From: JALHUB01 sp050010555
Lineage (GTDB): Bacteria > Chloroflexota > Dehalococcoidia > DSTF01 > JALHUB01
Direction: 5' to 3'
DNA: 39,522 nt
Assembly (NCBI GenBank): GCA_050010555.1
Contig: JBEKKV010000015.1
Location: 1 to 39,522, forward strand
Part shown: positions 14,968-21,891 of the stretch, in pieces
Layout: each line of letters starts with the position of its first letter
Numbering within the stretch: the stretch's first letter is position 1
Notes under the pieces: model-generated
What the model was told of the DNA's origin: nothing
Seen by the model: only the letters and a program-made list of their open reading frames with translations
Database searches by the model: none
Made by a program: the position numbers and the translations under genes

Positions 14968-15789
14968 GTGACCGAGTGCGAGCGGCGAACACTGGTCGGG
15001 CGGGCGGAGCGGGCAAGAGGCGCGTCTTGCCGGTCGAGCAGAGCGAAGATGCGCTTTCTTGGGGGACTGATCGGAGTCTTTGCCGCGGTTGGGGCGCTGG
15101 CCGGCGCCGCATGCGGGAGTTCGTCGTCATCTGAGGCGACGGCCACGGCGCAGGCGACAGCAGTGGTCGCCACGCCGGCACTTGAGCCGACTCCGATAGT
15201 GATCAAGATCGACCCCGGCAACAACCCATCTCAGGGGCCGGCGGACGCGAAGGTCACAATCATCGAGTTCGCGGACTTCCAGGGTCTGAAATGCGCGAGC
15301 TTCGCCACAGACACGCTGCCGCAGATCATGGCGAACTACGGAGATAAGGTCCGATTCGTCTTCATGAATCTTCTCCTGACGAAAGGCGACCAGTACTCCG
15401 AAAAGGCGGCGGAGGCGGGAGAGTGCGCTTACGCGCAGGGGGCATTCTGGCCATATCACGATATGGTGTTTCAGAATCAGTCGATATTCTCCAGTCTATC
15501 GGTTGATCAGCCGGCGGCCGACGTTGCCAAATTGGTCGACAGCCTGAAGGGCTTCGCGGCCCAACTGGGGCTGGACACGGCCACGTTCAATGACTGCCTG
15601 GACTCGGGCAAGATGGCGAGCGCGGTGCAGGCGGACCAGCAGGTCGCGCAGAAGGCCGTCAATGATGCGCAGTTGACGAACGGAATTGTGCTTCCGGCCT
15701 TCTTCATCAACGGCCGTTACCTGGGGGGCGCCAAACCCTACGCTTCTTTCCAAGAGGCAATCGAATACGTGATGGCGGTGGACAAGTAG
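14968..15789 (+). CDS. DsbA-fold thioredoxin-like exported protein with degenerate GxxC site
   Basis: A membrane-anchored or exported protein of the DsbA/Thioredoxin_4 family. A hydrophobic segment (MRFLGGLIGVFAAVGALAGAAC, from residue 28) ends in a lipoprotein-like cysteine and is followed by a Ser/Ala/Thr linker. The thioredoxin domain begins near VTIIEFADFQ. The family's CxxC appears here as G106-L-K-C109. The nucleophilic first cysteine is lost (GGT at 15283-15285), leaving a monothiol site. The cis-Pro loop is present as VLPAFFINGRYLGGAKP. The start at GTG 14968 has a strong AGGAG 6 nt upstream but gives a 27-residue basic extension before the signal; ATG 15049 is the alternative. It may act in isomerisation or be a redox-inactive binding protein. 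Confidence 0.8.
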   Translation: MTECERRTLVGRAERARGASCRSSRAKMRFLGGLIGVFAAVGALAGAACGSSSSSEATATAQATAVVATPALEPTPIVIKIDPGNNPSQGPADAKVTIIEFADFQGLKCASFATDTLPQIMANYGDKVRFVFMNLLLTKGDQYSEKAAEAGECAYAQGAFWPYHDMVFQNQSIFSSLSVDQPAADVAKLVDSLKGFAAQLGLDTATFNDCLDSGKMASAVQADQQVAQKAVNDAQLTNGIVLPAFFINGRYLGGAKPYASFQEAIEYVMAVDK

Positions 15790-15804
15790 CGGGACCAGGG
15801 CTGG

Positions 15805-15876
15805 AGCCAGCGGGGGGATTCGAACCCTCGACCCGCGGTTTACGAAACCGCTGCTCTACCTCTGAGCTACGCTGGC
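15805..15876 (-). tRNA. tRNA-Thr (anticodon CGT)
   Basis: A 72-nt cloverleaf. The acceptor arms are GCCAGCG and CGCTGGC, the D arm is GCTC...GAGC, and the anticodon stem GCGGT/ACCGC encloses the loop TTCGTAA with anticodon CGT, which reads ACG (Thr). The T arm is GAGGG-TTCGAAT-CCCCC, with one A-C mismatch in the stem. CCA is not encoded; the base after the acceptor is T. A good promoter lies 9 nt upstream of the 5' end. Confidence 0.95.
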
Positions 15877-15884
15877 CCGCCTGA

Positions 15885-15913
15885 AGTATAGCCAACGTCA
15901 GGAAGGGAATCAA
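15885..15913 (-). promoter_or_regulatory. Sigma70-type promoter of tRNA-Thr
   Basis: On the minus strand TTGATT (15913-15908) and TATACT (15890-15885) are spaced by exactly 17 nt. The start point would fall next to the mature 5' end of the tRNA. Confidence 0.6.
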
Positions 15914-16000
15914 ACGGGGAAGCGCACCCGCTTGTCGGAAGGAAGGCGGCGCGCGTAGTATGAGGCGGGGATAACCTCTATTTACCTCCAGGTGCCACAT

Positions 16001-17368
16001 ATGGGACCCGCCGCAGGAATGGAACCTCCCGAACCCGAAACACCGACCCCCGAGGAGCGCGTGGCGTCGTCCCGCTTATTCGCATCGCCGGGCGTGCTCG
16101 GTCATGCCGGGACGTGGGTTGCCCTGCTTTTCGGACTGGCGCTGGCGCTACGGGTCGTCTGGGCGTTCCAGGTTCAGTGCGATCCGCGGACCTACTGGCG
16201 CTGGGATATGACGATCTACGACTTCCAGGCGTCGGCGTTTTCGGATGGCTACGGCTATGTCGACTTTAACGGCGATCCGACAGCGCACTGGCCGCCGGGC
16301 TATCCGATGGCGCTCACTCCCATCTATCGTCTCACCGGGAAGAGCCTGCTGTCGGCGCGACTCGCCAATGCCGTCGCCGGCAGCCTGACGGTCGTCCTCA
16401 TCTACATGCTGGGCGCGAAGGTATTTGGGCGAACCGCGGGCCTGATCGGCGCCGGGCTGCTGGCGGTGATGCCGAATCAAATCGTGTTCACAAGCCTCAC
16501 ACTAACCGAAGTTTTCTTCACTCTCCTCTTTGTGCTGATCCTGCTGCTAACCGCTTACGCCCTGCTTTCGGACAAGGAGGCGCGTCTCTGGAAAATCGCG
16601 CTCATCGGCGCGCTGATCGGCGCGGCGGCGCTGGTGCGCGGCGAGGCGCTAGTGCTGCTCGCGGTCATACCGCCGGTGGTGTGGCTGCGGCGGCGCTCCT
16701 GGCGATCGCTGCTCGCGCGCTCGATAGCACTAGTGCTGGCGGCGGCCGTCGTCGTCGCGCCGTGGACGGTCCGAAACGCAATCCAGATGAAGGCGCCGAT
16801 CCTCATCTCGACGAGCGCGACCGAGGCGTTCTGGGTGGCGCATCATGACGGCGCGAACGGGAAGATTGCGGATTTTGCGGTCACAGAGCGGTATCAGAAC
16901 GAGCTCAATCCGAAGAAAGAGGTGGACATAAACAACGAAGCGCTTCGAGAGGCGCTGAGCTTCCTCCGCCACAACCCGGCGCAGGAGCTGACGCTGATCC
17001 CGCGTCGTTTCTTCGCGCTGTACAGCGAGGACGCCTCCGGGACGTTATGGCTGCAAACGCCGGCCACGCTTTCGTTCAGCTCCGGCCGGCACCTTCGGGA
17101 AGTGAGCGACCTTGGTTACTGGGGTGTTATGGCGCTGGCCGCAGTCGGGTTCCCGGCATGGCTGTCGCTGCGGGACCGGCGCAAGGGGCTGTTGGTGGCG
17201 GTTGCGGCGGCCTGGACGCTGCTGTTCATCATCGTCTTCTTCGGGGATTCCCGCTTCCACTTCTCGCTGACGCCTATCTTCTGCCTGTGGGCAGGAGCTT
17301 CGGCAACCGCCTCGGGCCCGCGGCTTCGGGTCTGGTGGCAGAATCGGAGGCGCGCGAGTCCGGCGTAA
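16001..17368 (+). CDS. Family-39 glycosyltransferase (ArnT/PMT-like), multi-span membrane protein
   Basis: A 455-residue integral membrane protein of the GT-C/PMT_2 class, which transfers sugars from polyprenyl-phosphate donors to lipids or proteins on the outer face of the membrane. It has about ten hydrophobic helices. The first outside loop carries the acidic residues expected of the catalytic region (CDPRTYWRWDMTIYD), followed by the typical HWPPGYPMALTPIYRL. A large soluble loop lies at about residues 265-355. The N-terminal roughly 30 residues are Pro/Glu-rich. ATG 16001 is chosen over GTG 15992 because an AGG lies about 8 nt upstream; the signal is weak. Acceptor and donor are unknown. 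Confidence 0.85.
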   Translation: MGPAAGMEPPEPETPTPEERVASSRLFASPGVLGHAGTWVALLFGLALALRVVWAFQVQCDPRTYWRWDMTIYDFQASAFSDGYGYVDFNGDPTAHWPPGYPMALTPIYRLTGKSLLSARLANAVAGSLTVVLIYMLGAKVFGRTAGLIGAGLLAVMPNQIVFTSLTLTEVFFTLLFVLILLLTAYALLSDKEARLWKIALIGALIGAAALVRGEALVLLAVIPPVVWLRRRSWRSLLARSIALVLAAAVVVAPWTVRNAIQMKAPILISTSATEAFWVAHHDGANGKIADFAVTERYQNELNPKKEVDINNEALREALSFLRHNPAQELTLIPRRFFALYSEDASGTLWLQTPATLSFSSGRHLREVSDLGYWGVMALAAVGFPAWLSLRDRRKGLLVAVAAAWTLLFIIVFFGDSRFHFSLTPIFCLWAGASATASGPRLRVWWQNRRRASPA

Positions 17369-17466
17369 GGAAACGGGGGAGAAGTGGCGGAACGGGGTGT
17401 CGCCAGACCCTCAGGCGTCGCTGGTGGCGGGGAAGGCGCCTGAAGCTCCGACGACCCCCGTTCCTT
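17367..17466. other. Intergenic three-way-junction RNA-like structure
   Basis: About 100 nt between two convergent genes can fold into a closed multi-branch structure. The outer stem is AAGGAAACGGGGG (17367-17379) with CCCCCGTTCCTT (17455-17466), which has one bulged A. Inside are hairpin 1, TGGCG/CGCCA (17385-17389 with 17401-17405), and hairpin 2, TCAGGCG/CGCCTGA (17411-17417 with 17437-17443). No T-tract follows on either strand, so it is not a standard intrinsic terminator. It may be a shared 3' end structure or a small RNA. No known family was recognised. Confidence 0.35.
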
Positions 17467-17501
17467 GATAGTATCGGCAGAGCGGCGACGGACTGAAGGG
17501 C

Positions 17502-18392
17502 TCAGGCGCCGGTTGTGAAAACTCCCTCGGTCTGCCGCGCTGCGCGATAGGAGCTGCGCACCAGCGGCCCCGACTCGACGTGGCGGAAGCCCATCGCCTG
17601 CGCTTCCTGTCCGAACTTCTCGAACTCCTCCGGCGGGTAGAAGCGGGCGACGGGCAGTTGGCGAGCGCTTGGTCGCAGGTATTGCCCCAGCGTCAGGATG
17701 TCGCAGCCGGCGGCGCGCAAGTCGAGGAAGACCTGCCGCATCTCGGACGGCTCTTCGCCCAGGCCCAGCATCAGGCCACTCTTGGTCAGCATGTCCGGCC
17801 GCTGTTCCTTCGCCGTACGCAGCAGCGCCAGCGAGCGCTCGTAGATCGCTTGAGGACGCACGCGGCGATATAGTCGACAGACGGTTTCGACGTTATGGTT
17901 GAGGATGTCCGGCCCGGCGTCGGTGATAACCGCGAGCGCCTGCCAATCTCCCTGAAGGTCGGGGATCAGCACTTCGACGGCGGTGGACGGCGAAAGGTGG
18001 CGGACCTGGTGGATGGCTTCGGCGAAGACGGCGGCGCCGCCGTCGAGCAGGTCGTCGCGGGTGACGGAGGTGATGACTGCGTGGCGCAGGCCCAAGAGAG
18101 CGACCGTCTCGGCGACGTGCAGAGCCTCTTCGGGGTCAACGGGCTCCGGGCGGCCGCTGCGAATGGCGCAGAACCGGCAGGCGCGGGTACACACGTTGCC
18201 GAGGATCAGAAACGTGGCGGTGCCGCCCTGGAAGCACTCGCCGATATTTGGGCAGGCGGCCTCCTCGCAGACGGTGTGCAGCGTCGCGCGACGCAGAAGT
18301 CCCTTGACGCGCAGGTAGCCTTCGCCGCCGGGCGCGCGCACCTTTAGCCAGGGCGGCAGGCGGCGGATCGGCAGAGAGGCGTCAGGTTCCAT
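17502..18392 (-). CDS. lipA: Lipoyl synthase
   Basis: This radical-SAM enzyme inserts two sulfurs into protein-bound octanoyl groups to make lipoate. The auxiliary-cluster cysteines are C42, C47 and C53 (CEEAACPNIGEC). The radical-SAM cluster cysteines are C68, C72 and C75 (CTRACRFC). The C-terminal serine motif RSSY, which coordinates the auxiliary cluster, is at 279-282. The 296-residue length is standard. It lies 55 bp downstream of lipB on the same strand. It also has its own extended -10 element 6 nt before the ATG, so it may be expressed both with lipB and from a leaderless transcript. Confidence 0.97.
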   Translation of the reverse strand: MEPDASLPIRRLPPWLKVRAPGGEGYLRVKGLLRRATLHTVCEEAACPNIGECFQGGTATFLILGNVCTRACRFCAIRSGRPEPVDPEEALHVAETVALLGLRHAVITSVTRDDLLDGGAAVFAEAIHQVRHLSPSTAVEVLIPDLQGDWQALAVITDAGPDILNHNVETVCRLYRRVRPQAIYERSLALLRTAKEQRPDMLTKSGLMLGLGEEPSEMRQVFLDLRAAGCDILTLGQYLRPSARQLPVARFYPPEEFEKFGQEAQAMGFRHVESGPLVRSSYRAARQTEGVFTTGA

Positions 18393-18398
18393 GAGCCT

Positions 18399-18407
18399 AT
18401 GATATCA
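18399..18407 (-). promoter_or_regulatory. Extended -10 promoter, leaderless start of lipA
   Basis: The minus strand reads TGA-TATCAT, then 6 nt, then the lipA ATG at 18392. The TATCAT box matches the consensus at five of six positions and is preceded by TGN. No useful Shine-Dalgarno sequence lies between. Confidence 0.45.
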
Positions 18408-18447
18408 GGTCAAGGCCGTCGCCGATCGGCGTCTCTCTGTGAGCAGG

Positions 18448-19134
18448 TCAGCTTGCGGGCAGGGCTGCCAGCAGCTCTTCGACGGAGCCAACGCGCAGGT
18501 CGAGGTCGAGGTGGCGCACGAGCGCGTCCGTCACGCGGTCCGCGACGTCATCCATCGACACGGGGCGACCGAGGAGGCCGGTGATTGAGTTCACGCCGGC
18601 ATCGTGGAGGCCGCAGGAGACAATGTGGTCGAAGTATGTGAGATCGGTGTTGACGTTGAGGGCAAAGCCGTGTGTTGTGACGCCCTGCGAAATGTGCAGG
18701 CCGATGGCGGCAAGCTTGTCGTTGCCGACCCAGACGCCGGGTCTCCCCTCCGAGACATCGGCGGCGATGCTGAAGGTGGCGAGGGCGTCGATGATGGCGC
18801 GTTCGAGCGCGCTGACAAACCAGCGCGGGCCTTCGTTCCAGCAGTGGAGGTCGACGATGGGGTAGCAGACGAGCTGGCCCGGGCCGTGGTAAGTGATGTC
18901 GCCACCGCGATCGACCCAGTAGACTCTGGCGTTACGCTGGTCGAGCTCTTCGGGTGTGAGGCGCAGGTTGGCGGCGATGCCTGCGCGTCCGAAGGTGTAG
19001 GTGTGCGGGTGCTCCAAGAGAAGAATGTGGCCCTGCTCTCCGCCCTTGACCTGCTCGCAGAGGCGCTTCTGGAGGTCCCAGGCCTCCATATAGTCGATGG
19101 TCTGGAATCGAATGAGAGTGCAGGGGACAGTCAT
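18448..19134 (-). CDS. lipB: Octanoyl-[ACP]:protein N-octanoyltransferase
   Basis: LipB moves octanoate from acyl carrier protein to lipoyl domains, the substrate for LipA. The catalytic pair is visible as K140 (NDKLAAIGLHI) and C174 (DHIVSCGLHD). The conserved RGGDITYHGPGQLVCYPI block is at about 76-93. ATG 19134 was chosen because AAGGAG sits 9 nt upstream and the family similarity starts there, giving 228 residues; an upstream in-frame extension to 19290 has no family character. Together with lipA this gives a complete de novo lipoylation route. Confidence 0.95.
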   Translation of the reverse strand: MTVPCTLIRFQTIDYMEAWDLQKRLCEQVKGGEQGHILLLEHPHTYTFGRAGIAANLRLTPEELDQRNARVYWVDRGGDITYHGPGQLVCYPIVDLHCWNEGPRWFVSALERAIIDALATFSIAADVSEGRPGVWVGNDKLAAIGLHISQGVTTHGFALNVNTDLTYFDHIVSCGLHDAGVNSITGLLGRPVSMDDVADRVTDALVRHLDLDLRVGSVEELLAALPAS

Positions 19135-19163
19135 CGGCCGGTCTCCTTCCGCCTGGAGTCGAT

Positions 19164-19176
19164 CTATCCTGGATAG
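19164..19176. repeat. Perfect 13-bp palindrome upstream of lipB
   Basis: CTATCC-T-GGATAG, with 6-bp arms and a 1-nt centre, lies 30-42 bp before the lipB start, where an operator or transcript 5' hairpin could sit. I recognise no known regulator site. Confidence 0.3.
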
Positions 19177-19261
19177 GTCTGATGATAGGGCATCGTGATG
19201 GTTGTGGCTAGAGCCTGCACGACATAACGGGACGGAGGAAATGTAAAATATGGGCCCCGAT

Positions 19262-20182
19262 TCAGGCAATGATGCGAAGGCGTGAGCCAATTACTTCAAA
19301 GGTGGCCGGCAGGACGCCGATGGGCTCGCCCTCGACTTCGATGGGCACGGGGGCGTCCGATTCCGCCTCGACGCGGCCGGCGGTCCGGTATTCGACGTTC
19401 TTGGAGTTGACGAAGGCACCGGAACGCAGGGCCGGCAAGCCGAGCAGCTTCTGGAAGGCGTTTGAGCCTTTGACGATGACCACGTCGAGAAGGCCGTCGT
19501 CGAGGCGCGCCCGCGGAGCCGAGCGGATGCCCCCGCCCGAGTAAGCGCCGTTGGCCAGCCAGACGTTGTTAATCAGGAGCGTCTCCGCGGGCGCGCCCCC
19601 GAACGACAACCTCACCGTCTGATCGCGGTACGCCAGCATCGTCGAAAGTATGGCGCGCATAAACGAGAGCGAGCCGCCCAAGCCCTTCGAGTTGCGGTTC
19701 ACGGCCTCGCAGACGGCGGCCCCCATGCCGATCTCCGCCTCGTTGATGAAGTAGCGCACGCCTTCTTCCCCGTCGGGCGTTCTGTACGTCACCTTGCCTA
19801 AGTCGACCTCACGGATCGCGCCTCCGGCGAGCCGGTCAATAGCGCCGTCCAGCTTCGACGGAAAGCCGAGGCCACGGGCGAAGTCGCCGCCGGTGCCGTA
19901 GCGGATGATGCCCAACGCCAGGGCGGGATTGACGGGCCCGTCCTCATGGACGAGGCCGTTGACGACCTCGTTCAGCGTGCCGTCGCCGCCGAGGACGACT
20001 ATGCGCTCACAGCGTCCGGCTGCTCCTCGCGCGAGTTGCGTGGCGTGACCCTGGCGCTCCGTGAAGACCGTGTCGAAGGCGTACGGGAGTCGCGCCCGTA
20101 GCGCCGCGTCGATCTTACCCCGGTTGCGGCCCGCGCGCCCATTGGCGGAGCGAGGGTTGATGATAATGAGTGTTTCGGCCAT
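19262..20182 (-). CDS. Diacylglycerol-kinase-family lipid kinase
   Basis: A 306-residue enzyme of the DagK/YegS/LCB5 lipid-kinase family, which phosphorylates diacylglycerol or a related lipid alcohol with ATP. The nucleotide-binding motif is VLGGDGTLNEVVNG (63-76). The second conserved block is RYGTGGDFARGLGFP (about 94-108). The C-terminal beta-sandwich ends with the family pattern EVEGEPIGVLPATFEVI. The start ATG 20182 shares its A with the stop of the dehydrogenase gene upstream (TGATG), so translation is coupled. In this operon the substrate may be an ether or ester glycerolipid made by the two upstream genes (inference). Confidence 0.9.
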   Translation of the reverse strand: MAETLIIINPRSANGRAGRNRGKIDAALRARLPYAFDTVFTERQGHATQLARGAAGRCERIVVLGGDGTLNEVVNGLVHEDGPVNPALALGIIRYGTGGDFARGLGFPSKLDGAIDRLAGGAIREVDLGKVTYRTPDGEEGVRYFINEAEIGMGAAVCEAVNRNSKGLGGSLSFMRAILSTMLAYRDQTVRLSFGGAPAETLLINNVWLANGAYSGGGIRSAPRARLDDGLLDVVIVKGSNAFQKLLGLPALRSGAFVNSKNVEYRTAGRVEAESDAPVPIEVEGEPIGVLPATFEVIGSRLRIIA

Positions 20183-21891
20183 CAACCGCTCGCCGGGTCA
20201 ACGACGGACGGGGGCTCCTTTGCGAAGGCGGTCATGGCAGCCACGTCGTCGCGATAGAGCGATAGCTGGCGCTGCCGCTCGCGCGGGCTCCAGCCGAGGA
20301 CGTCGCCAATGAGGCGGGCCGCCTCCTCCGCGCCGTCGAGGCCATGATCGGGGTCGAACAGCATTAGCTTCGTGCGGCGCTCCATGAAGTCGCCGAGCGT
20401 CATCGCCATCTCCTGTTCCGCAGCATAGACCGCTTCCGCGCGAAGGACCGGGCAGGCGTCAGAAAGCGGTCGCAGGAGAGCGGCGTCGCGGCGGGCGCAG
20501 GCGAGTAGGGCGACGTGCTCCGTGCCGTGGGTCCGGACGAGCCGCGGGGCCGTCTCCAACGGTATTCCCCAGCTACCAACGAGCGAGGCGGCGGCGGCCT
20601 GTGCGTATCGTTCGAAGCCTTCGACGTTGCCGCCGAAAATCGGCGTCTGGCCCGTGCGGCAGGGAGTCGGACGCCAGTCGAAGCGCGCTCCCTCCTGAGC
20701 GATGACACGGTCCAGGAGCGCTTCCGCCATGGCACGGGAGGTCGTCAGCTTGCCGCCCGCAATCGTGTAGAAGCCTTCCGGTCCGGGGTCGATCTCGAAA
20801 TCGCGGGAGACGTCGGAGGGAAGCGGCGTGCCCTCCTTGGCGACGAGCGGTCGCACGCCCGCCCAGCCGGCAACGACATCGGCCGTGGTCAGTTGGGCGT
20901 CTGAGAAGAGGGCGTTCGTGGAGTCGAGAACGTAAGCAGCGTCGGCCGAGTCGATGCGAACGGCGCCGGGGTCGCCCTTGAAGTCGGTATCGGTCGTGCC
21001 GACGTAGACAGAGTCGCCGGTGGGCACGGCGAAGAAGACACGATCGAGGCGCGGAATGACGATGACGTGAGTAAGGCCGAGGCGCGAACGCGGGACAACG
21101 AGATGCACGCCCTTCGAGGGACGCAGGATGCCGGCGACTCCAGCCATTTCGCGCAGACGGTCGGACCAGGGGCCCGCGGCGTTCACGATGACTCTTGCGT
21201 GGGCGTTCCCACTGCCTCCTCCTATTACGTCCCGGAAGAAGACGCCGGTGACGCGCTCGCCGTCCCGCTCAAGGCCCGTCGCCTCGACGTAGTTGAGGGC
21301 AAGGGCGCCCTGTTGGACGGCGGAGCGAACCGTCGCAAGAGTGAGACGTCCGTCGTCGACAACGCAGTCGAAGTAGCGGAATCCGCCCTGCAGCCCTTCG
21401 GCGCGGAGCAGCGGTTCGGCCTCCAGCATCTTCTCGCGCGAGAGCACGGTGTGCCGGCCGATATCGCCGAAGCCGGCCAGCAGGTCGTAGGCGGTTAGAC
21501 CGAGGCGAAGCTTGAGGCGGCCGTCCTTGCCGCCGGCATAGACAGGCAGGAAGAATGGCGCCGGCTCCACGAGGTGAGGCGCGATCTTCAACAGGACTCC
21601 GCGTTCCCGGAGCGACTCGCGGACAAGGCGAACGTGGCGGCCTTTCAGGTAGCGCAGGCCGCCGTGGACCAGCTTGGAGGAGCGACTGCTGGTGCCAGAA
21701 GCGAAGTCGTTCTTCTCGATAAGTGCGACGGACAGGCCGCGCAGCGCCGCGTCGCGGGCAATAGTCGCGCCGGTGATGCCGCCGCCGATAATCAGCAGGT
21801 CGAACGTCTCTCTCGCCAGGCGGGCCAAGTCGGTGTCTCGCTTATCGAGGACCGGCGGATTGACTGGCTTCCTGCGCCTGAACCCGAACAT
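20182..21891 (-). CDS. glpD: FAD-dependent glycerol-3-phosphate dehydrogenase, GlpD type
   Basis: GlpD oxidises sn-glycerol-3-phosphate to dihydroxyacetone phosphate (DHAP) at the membrane and passes electrons to quinone. The dinucleotide motif is LIIGGGITGATIARDAALRG (33-52). The substrate-site motif SSRSSKLVHGGLRYL follows the FAD motif. The middle contains YVGTTDTDFKGDP and the later FYTIAGGKLTTSR, both diagnostic of GlpD. The 569-residue length and the C-terminal helical domain are typical. It starts at ATG 21891, overlapping the stop of the upstream flavoprotein gene by 1 nt. No glycerol kinase or facilitator is nearby, so lipid metabolism, rather than glycerol use, is a plausible role: its product DHAP feeds the alkyl-DHAP route. 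Confidence 0.92.
   Translation of the reverse strand: MFGFRRRKPVNPPVLDKRDTDLARLARETFDLLIIGGGITGATIARDAALRGLSVALIEKNDFASGTSSRSSKLVHGGLRYLKGRHVRLVRESLRERGVLLKIAPHLVEPAPFFLPVYAGGKDGRLKLRLGLTAYDLLAGFGDIGRHTVLSREKMLEAEPLLRAEGLQGGFRYFDCVVDDGRLTLATVRSAVQQGALALNYVEATGLERDGERVTGVFFRDVIGGGSGNAHARVIVNAAGPWSDRLREMAGVAGILRPSKGVHLVVPRSRLGLTHVIVIPRLDRVFFAVPTGDSVYVGTTDTDFKGDPGAVRIDSADAAYVLDSTNALFSDAQLTTADVVAGWAGVRPLVAKEGTPLPSDVSRDFEIDPGPEGFYTIAGGKLTTSRAMAEALLDRVIAQEGARFDWRPTPCRTGQTPIFGGNVEGFERYAQAAAASLVGSWGIPLETAPRLVRTHGTEHVALLACARRDAALLRPLSDACPVLRAEAVYAAEQEMAMTLGDFMERRTKLMLFDPDHGLDGAEEAARLIGDVLGWSPRERQRQLSLYRDDVAAMTAFAKEPPSVVDPASG

Noticed and set aside
17384..17393. GTGGCGGAAC resembling the 5' part of a tRNA-Leu
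   Set aside because: No matching anticodon arm or T arm (GTTCRA) follows in the right place, so no tRNA gene is called.
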